Assembly: GCF_002936955.1 (NCBI RefSeq) | Contig: NZ_MPZM01000001.1 | Span: 1 to 64,000, forward strand | Source: Oceanisphaera arctica | GTDB taxonomy: Bacteria; Pseudomonadota; Gammaproteobacteria; Enterobacterales; Aeromonadaceae | DNA length: 64,000 nt | Reading direction: 5' to 3' | Shown here: piece after piece, positions 18,203 to 26,736 of the stretch | Position numbering within the stretch: position 1 is the first letter of the stretch | Layout: each line of letters starts with the position of its first letter | Position numbers and translations under genes: made by a program | Notes under the pieces: model-generated | What the model was told of the DNA's origin: nothing | The model's database searches: none | What the model saw: only the letters and a program-made list of their open reading frames with translations

Positions 18203-18707
18203 GCAAGGGCGCCAGCGCCAGGATCAGCGTATCTCGATACACCCGGCGCCGGTCCAACAGGTGGCGGGTCAGTACCCCGATGGCCCCGCCCTGTTGCTTG
18301 CAGTTGCTGAGGTTGAACAGCCTGTCCATGGCGTGACCCAGCTCTTCACCCTCGGCCACCGCCCGGGCGACGAAGGGCGGTAGCGTCAGGCTGGCGCTGC
18401 GGGCCGCGTTGTCCAGCCCCGGGCCCAGTACCTGAATCCAGGCGAAAGTCATGCTCTGCTGTTGTATCCTGTCGATACCGCCTTCCATGCCAATCCATAG
18501 GCTGGCCTCGGGCCGGGCCGCACGGGCCGCCAATGCCCGGTTGCGGGCGCCGGTAAGGGTTTCCGTATCGCTCATCGGCTGCTCGGCCACGCCAGAAGGC
18601 ACGGCCAGGCCGCTGACCTGACAGCGATTATCCGGAAATATCTGCTCAAGAGCCAGACGGGCGGCCTCTATTTTGGCCGGGTTAAGCGATGCGACTATGA
18701 CCTTCAT
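18126..18707 (-). CDS. yjjX: Inosine/xanthosine triphosphatase YjjX
   Basis: YjjX hydrolyses non-canonical purine triphosphates (ITP, XTP), keeping them out of nucleic acids. The 193-residue protein opens MKVIVASLNPAKIEAARLAL and contains GARNRA, IGMEGGID and CKQQGGAIGVLT, all typical. The last ~25 residues, after LILALAPLL, are Pro/Ser-rich and coded in the overlap with the convergent SDR gene, so the tail probably arose by loss of an earlier stop codon. Confidence 0.94.
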   Translation of the reverse strand: MKVIVASLNPAKIEAARLALEQIFPDNRCQVSGLAVPSGVAEQPMSDTETLTGARNRALAARAARPEASLWIGMEGGIDRIQQQSMTFAWIQVLGPGLDNAARSASLTLPPFVARAVAEGEELGHAMDRLFNLSNCKQQGGAIGVLTRHLLDRRRVYRDTLILALAPLLSPAPYALPATQTSPLPGSRDSASD

Positions 18708-18795
18708 GGAACCCCTTTTTACGTTGAAAATTGCGGCCGGCGAGCCGGCTGATTATTATGCCCACTTTACTAGTCCGATAGGAGACTTGAACGCG

Positions 18796-19194
18796 ATGAC
18801 CGATCAACAAACCCCCAGGGGAGAACTGCTGTTGCGCACCATGGCCATGCCGGCCGACACTAATGCCAATGGCGATATCTTCGGTGGCTGGATCATGTCG
18901 CAGATGGATCTGGGTGGCAGCCTGCTGGCCAACGAAATTGCCCTGGGACGAGTGTGCACCGTGGCCGTGAGCGACATGACCTTTCTGCGACCGGTACAGG
19001 TGGGAGATGTGGTGTGCTGCTATGGCGAGCTGGTCAAGGTGGGTCGCAGCTCCATTACCGTCAAGGTCGAGGTTTGGGTCAAGCCGGTACTGGTGCCGGA
19101 AAGCGGCCCCCGCTACCGGGTAGCCGGCGCGCAGTTTGTGTACGTGGCCATCGACGAGAACGGACGCCCCCGTGCAGCTCAGCCCGACGCTTAA
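18796..19194 (+). CDS. yciA: Acyl-CoA thioesterase YciA
   Basis: This hotdog-fold enzyme hydrolyses a range of acyl-CoA esters. The 132-residue protein has TNANGDIFGGWIMSQMDLGG, containing the catalytic Asp, and the FLRPVQVGDVVCCYGEL strand region. I chose the ATG at 18796, which has an AGGAG site 11 bases upstream; longer starts run into the yjjX 5' region. Its 3' end overlaps the start of the next gene by 23 bases. Confidence 0.93.
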   Translation: MTDQQTPRGELLLRTMAMPADTNANGDIFGGWIMSQMDLGGSLLANEIALGRVCTVAVSDMTFLRPVQVGDVVCCYGELVKVGRSSITVKVEVWVKPVLVPESGPRYRVAGAQFVYVAIDENGRPRAAQPDA

Positions 19195-20011
19195 AGCCGG
19201 ACTGCTGGCCAGCACGCTGCTGCTGAGCGGGTGTCCCGAAGTGCCGAAGACGATACTGCTGAGTGATGGCTTCGCGCCGGTGGCCGCAGAGTGTCTGTAT
19301 CCCTCGGTGAATATCATTCAGCCGTTGCCGTCTTCGTTTTCGCTGCTGAGCTGGAATATCTACAAGCAGCAGGGTGACTGGCAGGCGGAGCTGAATCGCT
19401 GGATCGATGACAGCGATCTGCTGTTGTTGCAGGAAGCCCAAAGCAGCGATGAGTTGCACGATTGGCTGCAGGCTCGGGATTATCACTGGTTTCAGGTGGC
19501 CGCATTCACCTGGCAAGAGAAAGCCAACGGCGTGCTGACAGCGGCGGCAGGGCAGGCGTCCCGGGTTTGCGGGCAACGAATAAGGGAGCCGGCGACCCGG
19601 ATCCCCAAATCGCTGCTGTTCAGTTATTACCATCTCGAGGGCGCGGAACAGCAGTTGCTGGTGGTGAATCTGCATGCGGTGAATTTTTCGCTGCGGGGCC
19701 GAACCTATCAGGAACAGCTGGACAGGATCAGCGGCTTTATCGAAAACTATGGTGGCCCTGTGATCGTGGCCGGTGATTTCAACCGCTGGAACCCGCGCCG
19801 AGAGCGCTTGTTACAGAGTTGGGCCGAGCGGGAACAGCTGATCGAGGCGGTGCCCACGCCGGATCATCGCACCCGTTTTATCGGCTACCCGCTGGACGCT
19901 GTGTATTATCGGGGGCTGGAGCTGGATGGTGCGCAGAGCATGCGATCGCAAGCGTCGGATCACGGACCCTTGCAGGTCAGTTTCAGGGTTAAAAGCAGCG
20001 ACAAGCCGTAA
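19172..20011 (+). CDS. Endonuclease/exonuclease/phosphatase-fold lipoprotein
   Basis: The product has the EEP fold: SWNIYK, LLQEAQ, AGDFN and SDHGPL carry the metal and catalytic residues (Asn, Glu, Asp-Asn, Asp-His). Starting at the GTG at 19172 gives a 279-residue protein with a lipoprotein signal, LLLSGC (Cys21). The alternative upstream ATG (19136) would add 12 residues and spoil the signal. The family includes the periplasmic YafD-like group; the substrate cannot be told. It overlaps yciA by 23 bases. Confidence 0.82.
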   Translation: MQLSPTLKAGLLASTLLLSGCPEVPKTILLSDGFAPVAAECLYPSVNIIQPLPSSFSLLSWNIYKQQGDWQAELNRWIDDSDLLLLQEAQSSDELHDWLQARDYHWFQVAAFTWQEKANGVLTAAAGQASRVCGQRIREPATRIPKSLLFSYYHLEGAEQQLLVVNLHAVNFSLRGRTYQEQLDRISGFIENYGGPVIVAGDFNRWNPRRERLLQSWAEREQLIEAVPTPDHRTRFIGYPLDAVYYRGLELDGAQSMRSQASDHGPLQVSFRVKSSDKP

Positions 20012-20062
20012 GACGGCAGCGGTCAGACAAACAATCGTGGCTGTGGAAGGCGTGGAAACAAA

Positions 20063-20093
20063 AAGAGCCGCAATTATTGAAATTGCGGCTCTT
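20063..20093 (-). terminator. Terminator between EEP gene and mltD
   Basis: A perfect 13-bp stem (AAGAGCCGCAATT / AATTGCGGCTCTT) with a 5-base loop is followed on the minus strand by TTTTTG. It therefore mainly serves mltD, and may also stop the facing EEP transcript. Confidence 0.85.
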
Positions 20094-20138
20094 GGTGTTC
20101 ACTTATAGCTTCCAGCTGATGGCTTAACGCTGAGTTGA

Positions 20139-21560
20139 TTACCCGGCGTTGGCTGCCACGATCAGACTCTGTCCGGCGCGCAGGCTGTGCTTGTCAGCCA
20201 GTTGGTTCCAGCGCAGCAGATCGGTAATGCTGACACTGAAACGGCTGGCGATAGCCGACAGGGAATCCCCTGACTGTACCCGATAAACCCCATCGCCGGT
20301 CGAGGAGGCCACTGGCCCGTTCGCCCTGGGCAGCATCAGCGTCTGACCTACCCGAATCGCGCTACCGCGCATGTTGTTCGCCTGTTTGATGGCTTCGATG
20401 CTGGTGCCGTTGCGACTAGCGATTCTGCCGAGGCTGTCACCGCCCCTGACCTGATAACGCTGGTACGACTTGCGTTCCTGCTCGGGCAGATCGGCCATGG
20501 CAATTTCAAAGCCCTGGGCATGAGCCACCGGCACCAGAATTTCGGCGTTGCGCGCCGGCGAGGTAGAGGTACGCTTGAATGCCGGGTTCAGCTGCTTTAG
20601 CTGACTCCGGTTCATGCCGGCCAGATCGGCGGCCATGTTCAGATCAACCTGACCTTCCACTTCCACCACCGCCAGCTGGGGCCGGTTGGGCACCGCCGGC
20701 ACTTCCATACCATAGTGGCCGGGTTGCTTCAGAATATCGGCCAGGGCCAGCAGCTTGGGCACATAATTCTGCGTTTCCTTCGGCAGCGACAGCGACCAGT
20801 AGTCGGTCGGCTTGCCCTGGCGACGATTGGCTTTCATGGCGCGTTGCACCCGGCCTTCGCCCGAGTTGTAGGCGGCCAGTGCCAGCACCCAGTCGCCATC
20901 GAAGAAACCGTTCAGGTATTCCAGATAGTCGAGCGCGGCCCGGGTTGAAGCCATCACATCGTAACGGCCGTCATACCAGCTGTCGTAATGCAGACCAAAC
21001 TGCTTGCCGGTGCCCTGCAGCATCTGCCACAGGCCCGCGGCGTGGCCATGGGAGTAGGCACGCGGATCGAAAGTACTTTCCACCACCGGTAATAATACCA
21101 GCTCCATGGGCATGTTCCGTTTTTCTATCTCTTCCTTGATGAGATAGAGAAACGGTCTGGCGCGTTCGGATACGGAACGCATATAAGCCGGGTGTTTCAG
21201 GTACCAGTTCCGTTGGGCCACTACCCTGGGATGATCCAGGGGCATATCAAGTTGCATGTTTGCAGCCAGATCGAGCCACAAATCGGGTTGCTGCGCTTCT
21301 ACTTTCTGGCGCTGTTGCTGTTGCTGCTGCTGCCGATTGGTTGATGAATGGGATACGGTGCTGTAAGTACGGCCACTGTCGGTGGCGGTTTTACTTTGTA
21401 TCCGCAGCGACGAATAGGTCGCTGACTTGGGGTAGAGCTGGCTATTCGCCTGCTCTCCAGCTGTTTCCTGATGGCCATAGGGATGTCGAACCGAGTCGGT
21501 CGACATCGCCTGGCAGCCCGCCAGGAGCAAGGCACTGGATAATAAACAGAGTCTTCTCAT
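20139..21560 (-). CDS. mltD: Membrane-bound lytic murein transglycosylase D
   Basis: This outer-membrane lipoprotein cleaves peptidoglycan glycan strands. The 473-residue protein has a lipobox LLAGC (Cys16) and a Gln-rich linker (about residues 76-90). The SLT domain carries catalytic Glu161 in VVESTFDP and GLWQMLQGTGKQFGL. Two C-terminal LysM repeats (about 370-415 and 427-470) bind peptidoglycan. E. coli MltD has the same architecture. It is followed by gloB upstream on the same strand, as in E. coli. Confidence 0.96.
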   Translation of the reverse strand: MRRLCLLSSALLLAGCQAMSTDSVRHPYGHQETAGEQANSQLYPKSATYSSLRIQSKTATDSGRTYSTVSHSSTNRQQQQQQQRQKVEAQQPDLWLDLAANMQLDMPLDHPRVVAQRNWYLKHPAYMRSVSERARPFLYLIKEEIEKRNMPMELVLLPVVESTFDPRAYSHGHAAGLWQMLQGTGKQFGLHYDSWYDGRYDVMASTRAALDYLEYLNGFFDGDWVLALAAYNSGEGRVQRAMKANRRQGKPTDYWSLSLPKETQNYVPKLLALADILKQPGHYGMEVPAVPNRPQLAVVEVEGQVDLNMAADLAGMNRSQLKQLNPAFKRTSTSPARNAEILVPVAHAQGFEIAMADLPEQERKSYQRYQVRGGDSLGRIASRNGTSIEAIKQANNMRGSAIRVGQTLMLPRANGPVASSTGDGVYRVQSGDSLSAIASRFSVSITDLLRWNQLADKHSLRAGQSLIVAANAG

Positions 21561-21623
21561 GGTGTCTGCGTCTCACAAAAACGGCGGCCAGTGTATGCTT
21601 TGTGAGCAACTTAATCAAGTTCG

Positions 21624-22421
21624 TTAAAAATCGTCCTTCCAGCGGCGAAGTGCAGCGAACACATCAATGTTCTCGATCAACTCCACTCCTTCATGGGCCT
21701 GAGTAGCGGCTCTGACCCCCGCCAGATGGGCGCGCAGGAAGACATTGACGGCTTTTTCCAGGCCGATGGGGCTGGGCAAAGTGGGCACGCCCTGCTGGCG
21801 TAATTTGGCCACATTTTGCAGGTATTTTTTCAATTCGGGGTTATTTGGCTCCACAGCATGGCAAAAGGCCAGGTTTGCCTGGGTGTACTCGTGGGTGCAA
21901 TACACCCGGGTATCGTCCGACAGGGCGGCGAGGCGGGAAAGAGACTGGTACATCTGCCCGGGCGTACCTTCAAACAACCGGCCGCAACCGCCCGAAAACA
22001 GGGTGTCGCCGCAAAACAGCAGTGGCTGGCCCTGAGGCGCCTGATCCTGAGGCGGCGCATAGTAGGCGATATGACCCAGGGTATGACCGGGCACCGACAT
22101 CACCTCGAGCTCCAGCCCCAGCTCGGGGAGCGAAACATTGTCGCCATCGCTCAGGGCAATGCTGCCGGGTGCAGGCAGCCGTTCGGCCGCCGGAGCATAC
22201 ACCCGGGCATTGGGCCACTGGTCCAGCAGCGCCTTGACCCCGCCGGTATGATCATGATGGTGGTGGGTGATTAATATGGCCTCCAGCGTCAGACCACGTT
22301 CGGCCAGCACTTGCTCGACCGGTGCCGCCGCGCCGGGGTCGACCACGACCGCATGGTTGTTATTCGTTATCAGCCAGATATAGTTATCTTGAAATGCAGG
22401 GATGGGACTAACGTTAAGCAT
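21624..22421 (-). CDS. gloB: Hydroxyacylglutathione hydrolase (glyoxalase II)
   Basis: This enzyme hydrolyses S-lactoylglutathione to lactate and glutathione in methylglyoxal detoxification. The 265-residue metallo-beta-lactamase-fold protein has the metal motif THHHHDHTGG (about residues 53-62), GHTLGH, and the C-terminal TQAHEGVELIEN-type substrate region. It lies upstream of mltD on the minus strand and divergent from the methyltransferase gene, matching the E. coli order. Confidence 0.96.
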   Translation of the reverse strand: MLNVSPIPAFQDNYIWLITNNNHAVVVDPGAAAPVEQVLAERGLTLEAILITHHHHDHTGGVKALLDQWPNARVYAPAAERLPAPGSIALSDGDNVSLPELGLELEVMSVPGHTLGHIAYYAPPQDQAPQGQPLLFCGDTLFSGGCGRLFEGTPGQMYQSLSRLAALSDDTRVYCTHEYTQANLAFCHAVEPNNPELKKYLQNVAKLRQQGVPTLPSPIGLEKAVNVFLRAHLAGVRAATQAHEGVELIENIDVFAALRRWKDDF

Positions 22422-22468
22422 GGTACTGTCCTTATGATCATATTCTGCAATAGCTTATCAGAGGCGCC

Positions 22469-23182
22469 ATGAAATCAGCCAGTACGGTTGCCGCTCCGGC
22501 CGCTTGGCAACGGCTGTTGCGAGGCCGTCATCTTGCCGAACAGTTACAGCTGCGTCTGGACGAGTGGGCGCCGTCGCTGTTTGGGTTTACCCTGCTGAAA
22601 GTCGACGCCCTGAGTGCGGCCTTGTCGCTGGAGCGAAGCCGGTTGTTGCATTCGGTGCTGATGGGACAGTCCGGCTTTGAAGGGATGGAACTGCAGGGCG
22701 ACGCCACCGCCATGCCCTTTGCCCCGGGCAGCCTGGACGCCTGCCTGCTGGCTCATGTGCTGGATTACAGCAAACACCCCCATGCCATATTGCGCGAAAC
22801 CGAAGTGGTGCTGCGCGAGGATGGCTGGCTGATTATCGCCGGTTTCAATCCCTACAGCAGCGCGGGGCTAGCCTGCCTGGTGCCGACGTTACGCCATCGG
22901 CTGCCGCCCTGGCAGCGTATGCTGGCGCCGGGACGGCTCGAAGACTGGCTGAAATTACTGGGGTTCGAGGTGATTGAGCGCGATGACCTGAGCCTGACTG
23001 GCCTGTTCGAGTTTCCCCTGCTCGGTCAGTGGCGGCGCCAGTACTGCCCCCGTTTTTGCCCGTCGCTGGCGGCGGTCTATATCATAATGGCGCGCAAACG
23101 GCGTTATCCGCTCACGCCCATCCGCAAGCTCCAGCCGGCACCCAGAGCTCTACAGCCGGGCATGGCCTGTCAGCGAGAATAG
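22469..23182 (+). CDS. yafS: SAM-dependent methyltransferase (YafS-like)
   Basis: The 237-residue class I methyltransferase contains a degenerate SAM-binding region (about residues 36-80), [22 protein letters not shown] and the post-motif [15 protein letters not shown]. Its place between gloB and rnhA matches E. coli yafS, whose substrate is not established. It converges on rnhA with a 13-base overlap. Confidence 0.85.
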   Translation: MKSASTVAAPAAWQRLLRGRHLAEQLQLRLDEWAPSLFGFTLLKVDALSAALSLERSRLLHSVLMGQSGFEGMELQGDATAMPFAPGSLDACLLAHVLDYSKHPHAILRETEVVLREDGWLIIAGFNPYSSAGLACLVPTLRHRLPPWQRMLAPGRLEDWLKLLGFEVIERDDLSLTGLFEFPLLGQWRRQYCPRFCPSLAAVYIIMARKRRYPLTPIRKLQPAPRALQPGMACQRE

Positions 23183-23631
23183 CCGGTATCGTCGTGGTTG
23201 GCGTCGTTCAGGGCCGCCTCCCGGGCGAGATCGTCACAGCGTTCGTTTTCCGGATGGCCCGAATGTCCCTTTACCCAGTGCCATGTTACCTGGTGGCGCT
23301 GACAGAGTTCATCCAGCCGTTTCCACAAATCGACATTTTTTACCGGCGCCTTGGCGGCGGTTTTCCAGTTATTGCGCTTCCAGCCGGTGATCCACTGGGT
23401 AATGCCCTGGCGCACATACTGGCTGTCGGTGGTCAGGTCCACGGTGCAATCGTCGCTGAGCGTTTCCAGTCCGGCAATGGCGGCCATCAGCTCCATGCGG
23501 TTGTTGGTGGTCAGGCGGTAGCCACCGCTCAGCTCCTTGCGGTGCTGTTTGTAGATAAGCACGGTACCATAGCCACCCGGGCCCGGATTTCCCAGACAGG
23601 AACCATCGGTGTACATCTGAATCTGTTTCAT
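23170..23631 (-). CDS. rnhA: Ribonuclease HI
   Basis: RNase HI degrades the RNA strand of RNA-DNA hybrids such as primers and R-loops. The 153-residue protein contains the acidic catalytic set: Asp9 in MYTDGSC, Glu in [10 protein letters not shown], Asp in TDSQYV, and Asp in [10 protein letters not shown]. It also has the basic handle [20 protein letters not shown]. The ATG at 23631 fits the family N-terminus. It is divergent from dnaQ, an arrangement conserved from E. coli. Confidence 0.97.
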   Translation of the reverse strand: MKQIQMYTDGSCLGNPGPGGYGTVLIYKQHRKELSGGYRLTTNNRMELMAAIAGLETLSDDCTVDLTTDSQYVRQGITQWITGWKRNNWKTAAKAPVKNVDLWKRLDELCQRHQVTWHWVKGHSGHPENERCDDLAREAALNDANHDDTGYSR

Positions 23632-23796
23632 CGTTATCCGTGTTGGAACAAGCAAACCGGAAGTCTGCCACAGCGTGGCGGCGCTCACCAGTCACCCGCG
23701 CGATTGTGCCAATAACGGCAGCGGTAACCTGAGCCCGGTGGCGTTGGCAGAGGCAGTTATTTATACTGAGCACCGAATTGAGTGGAGAACGCATCG

Positions 23797-24528
23797 ATGA
23801 GCCAGCAAAGTCACCAGCGGCAAATAGTCCTGGATACAGAAACCACCGGTATGAACATGGATACCGGCCCTCACTATCTTGGGCACAGGGTGATTGAAAT
23901 CGGCTGTGTGGAAGTCGTGAACCGCCGCCTGACCGGGCGACATTTTCACGTCTATCTTAAGCCGGACAGAAAGGTGGACGAAGAAGCGATTCGGGTGCAC
24001 GGCATTACCGATGACTACCTTGCCGACAAGCCGCCTTTTTCCGCCAAGGTCGACGAATTTCTGCAGTTTATCGACGGCGCCGAACTGGTGGCGCACAACG
24101 CGCCCTTCGACGTCGGCTTTCTCGATCATGAACTGCAGTTGCTGGGGCGGCCGGAACGCATGGCGGCCCTGTGCAAGGTCACCGATACCCTGGCGCTGGC
24201 GCGCAAGATGTTCCCCGGCAAGCGCAACAACCTGGATATATTGTGTGACCGTTTCGGCATAGACAACGGCCACAGAACCCTGCACGGCGCCTTGCTGGAT
24301 GCGGAGATCCTGGCCGACGTTTACCTGCTGATGACCGGTGGCCAGACCAAGCTCAATCTTCAGAACAATAGCGACCAGCAGGGGGATGCCAGCGGCATCC
24401 GCCGCCTGAGTGCCAACCGGGCGCCGCTGAAGGTGATCCGGGCCGGCGAGCAGGAGCTGCAGGCCCACGAGGCCAGGCTGGATCTGGTGATGAAAAAAGG
24501 AGGCAGCTGCCTGTGGCGCGGAGAATAG
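23797..24528 (+). CDS. dnaQ: DNA polymerase III epsilon subunit (proofreading)
   Basis: This is the 3'-5' exonuclease of the replicative polymerase. The 243-residue protein has the DEDDh motifs LDTETTGM, HNAPFDVGF and HGALLDAEIL, and the C-terminal polymerase-binding segment ending EARLDLVMKKGGSCLWR. Length equals that of E. coli. I prefer the ATG at 23797, served by GGAGA; an in-frame GTG at 23782 would overlap that site. The tRNA-Asp gene follows, as in E. coli. Confidence 0.97.
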   Translation: MSQQSHQRQIVLDTETTGMNMDTGPHYLGHRVIEIGCVEVVNRRLTGRHFHVYLKPDRKVDEEAIRVHGITDDYLADKPPFSAKVDEFLQFIDGAELVAHNAPFDVGFLDHELQLLGRPERMAALCKVTDTLALARKMFPGKRNNLDILCDRFGIDNGHRTLHGALLDAEILADVYLLMTGGQTKLNLQNNSDQQGDASGIRRLSANRAPLKVIRAGEQELQAHEARLDLVMKKGGSCLWRGE

Positions 24529-24707
24529 GCGCGCTTTCGCTTTTCTCAGAAAAGCCCCCTGTTTCTCTGGAAAGTCCACTGTCTGATTTTTACGCAAAAT
24601 AATAATCAGCAGGCGGAAAAACAGCCCGGAACAGGCAGGTTAACCCTGCATTATCGGGGTTAGTGCATAATAAATGGTCGAATGGTGAAAAAGGGGTTAT
24701 TTCGGTC

Positions 24708-24736
24708 TTGACCGCCAGCCCGGACGATTCTATTAT
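24708..24736 (+). promoter_or_regulatory. Promoter of the tRNA-Asp gene
   Basis: TTGACC (24708-24713) and TATTAT (24731-24736) are spaced by 17 bases and followed by a GC-rich CGCCC discriminator. A GC-rich discriminator is typical of stringently controlled stable-RNA promoters. A 9-bp hairpin (GCCTGAAGC / GCTTCAGGC, 24743-24765) lies just before the mature 5' end. Confidence 0.75.
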
Positions 24737-24768
24737 CGCCCTGCCTGAAGCGAACAGCTTCAGGCATC

Positions 24769-24845
24769 GGAGCGGTAGTTCAGTTGGTTAGAATACCGGC
24801 CTGTCACGCCGGGGGTCGCGGGTTCGAGTCCCGTCCGCTCCGCCA
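24769..24845 (+). tRNA. tRNA-Asp (anticodon GTC)
   Basis: This is a 77-base gene with encoded CCA. The acceptor stem GGAGCGG pairs with CCGCTCC, the T-arm carries GGTTCGAGTCC, and the anticodon GTC is at 24803-24805 in the loop CTGTCAC. It follows dnaQ, as aspV does in E. coli. Confidence 0.97.
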
Positions 24846-24851
24846 CATTTT

Positions 24852-24882
24852 AAAGCCCTGACAGTTCTGTCAGGGCTTTTTT
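24852..24882 (+). terminator. Terminator of tRNA-Asp
   Basis: A 13-bp stem (AAAGCCCTGACAG / CTGTCAGGGCTTT) with a 2-base TT between the arms is followed by a run of T. It separates the tRNA from the cyclase gene starting 35 bases later. Confidence 0.9.
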
Positions 24883-24916
24883 GTTGATATCCTACTCACT
24901 GCAAGTGAGGGGCTTC

Positions 24917-26584
24917 ATGCAAATCCGCAGCAAATTAATCCTGGGGCTGTTATTGCTCCTCTCCGGTATTACTCTGGCGATATGGCTGACCGTTCAGCTG
25001 TTTATCCTGCCTCAGATCGAAGCGACCGAGATGAAGTATCGCTATATGGATCTGGAACGTGTCAAGCAGGCGATACAGCGGGATCTAAACCGGCTGCAGA
25101 GTTTTTCCCTCGACTGGGGGATATGGGATGACACTTATCATTACGTGCAGACTCTCAATCCTGAATACACAGTGTCGAACCTGACAGGACTCAAGCTGGA
25201 CATTATCGGTGCAGACCTGTTTCTGATTAGCGACGGCGACGGCCAAATTCTCAACACCGTGTTAGCTGGGCCGGCGACATCGGAGCTGCTGGCCAGCAGC
25301 AAGCTGCTGAACCAACCACGACTCTCGGCGGAGCATCCTTTCAATATGGTGGTCAACCAAGGGGGAACCGCCATCCTGGATACCCCGGCTGGCCCCCTTT
25401 TACTGGCGGCGAGCCCTATCCTGCCTTCCAATGGCGAAGGGCGCTTGCGCGGGACTCTGTTCTTCGGCAAGTTTATCGATACCGGTTACCGGCAGCAGCT
25501 GGTCGATCGAATCCGCTTGCCGGTGGAGTTTAAATTGGCGGCTGCCGGCGACGGTGGATCGAAGGTGCTTTTTCTCTCGGACACCGAAAGCCTTGCTCAC
25601 GGCTTTATTCCGTTGCTCAACAATCCAGAGAGGGAATTATGCCTGATTATTCATCGGGATCGGCCTTTCTATCAGCAGGTGCTGCGGTTAATGAATTATG
25701 CCATTGCCATCATCCTCGGCATCGGGAGCCTGGTGGCGTTGGTGGCGTATGGCTTCCTGCAGTTGTCGCTGATCAAGCCAATCTTGCAGCTGAAACATCA
25801 GGCCGAGGTCTTCGGCAACGACAATCGTTTGTACCATTTCAAACCGGTGCGTCGGCATGATGAGCTGGGTCAGCTATCCAGGAGTTTTTATAAGATGGCC
25901 CGCAAGCTGGAAGTCAGCCTGGGGCTATTGAAGACAGAGCGGCAGCAGTTTATGGATGCCAGCCTGACAGATTCCCTGACTTCGCTTAAAAACCGGCGTT
26001 ACATGGAACAGTATCTGGAAACCGGGATGCAATCGGCGGAAACCCACAGCTGGTTGTTAATGGCACTGGATCTGGACCATTTCAAGCGGATTAATGATGT
26101 ACATGGTCATGATGTAGGCGATCTGGTGTTGCAGCAGATCGCCGGTCTGCTGCAGGAACTGAGTCGCCGGGAGGATGTTCTGGTTCGTTATGGTGGCGAG
26201 GAGTTTGTGATCATCTGTAAAAATATCGATGAACAGATAGGCTGTACCATAGCAGAACGGATCCGCCAGCAGGTTGCTCGGTTCCACTTTGGTCTTGAGC
26301 ATGCTCCATTCAGCATGACCTGCTCGATTGGTTTCTTTACCCTGCCGTGGGCCGCCACACGGCAATCGGCACATGAGTGGCTCGCCATGTTCAAGGTGGC
26401 GGATCTGGCTCTCTATGCCGCCAAGCACTGCGGCCGCAATACCTGGATTGGGTTGAAATTTATCGGTGAACCGCCGTCATCTGACTATCCCCAGGATGCC
26501 CGTCAGGTAACTCAGGGATTGGCAGAAAATCGACTGTCAAGTTTCAGTTCACTGGCAGACGGTGTCAGCATCCGCTGGCCATGA
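24917..26584 (+). CDS. CHASE4-GGDEF diguanylate cyclase
   Basis: This membrane protein is predicted to make cyclic di-GMP. The 555-residue product has a membrane helix (about 8-30), a periplasmic CHASE4 sensor domain (about 45-240, with FSLDWGIWDDTYHYV), a second membrane helix (about 255-280) and a short HAMP-like linker. A C-terminal GGDEF domain has an intact GGEEF motif at residues 426-430. No RxxD inhibitory site is obvious immediately before it. The ATG at 24917 has a good GAGGGG site. The ligand sensed is unknown. The gene lies alone between tRNA-Asp and the convergent benzoate cluster. Confidence 0.9.
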   Translation: MQIRSKLILGLLLLLSGITLAIWLTVQLFILPQIEATEMKYRYMDLERVKQAIQRDLNRLQSFSLDWGIWDDTYHYVQTLNPEYTVSNLTGLKLDIIGADLFLISDGDGQILNTVLAGPATSELLASSKLLNQPRLSAEHPFNMVVNQGGTAILDTPAGPLLLAASPILPSNGEGRLRGTLFFGKFIDTGYRQQLVDRIRLPVEFKLAAAGDGGSKVLFLSDTESLAHGFIPLLNNPERELCLIIHRDRPFYQQVLRLMNYAIAIILGIGSLVALVAYGFLQLSLIKPILQLKHQAEVFGNDNRLYHFKPVRRHDELGQLSRSFYKMARKLEVSLGLLKTERQQFMDASLTDSLTSLKNRRYMEQYLETGMQSAETHSWLLMALDLDHFKRINDVHGHDVGDLVLQQIAGLLQELSRREDVLVRYGGEEFVIICKNIDEQIGCTIAERIRQQVARFHFGLEHAPFSMTCSIGFFTLPWAATRQSAHEWLAMFKVADLALYAAKHCGRNTWIGLKFIGEPPSSDYPQDARQVTQGLAENRLSSFSSLADGVSIRWP

Positions 26585-26736
26585 TAGCTGTGGATTAAGG
26601 CAGTATGAGATGGCGGGGAACAGCTGGCTATCATGACAGCAATGCTGTCCGGCAGGGCGATGCCGCGTTTGGTTGAACCGGGTTCACAGCATTGCCTCGT
26701 TCAGCAGTGTCCGCCTATTAAGGCCAGGTCGGGTTA

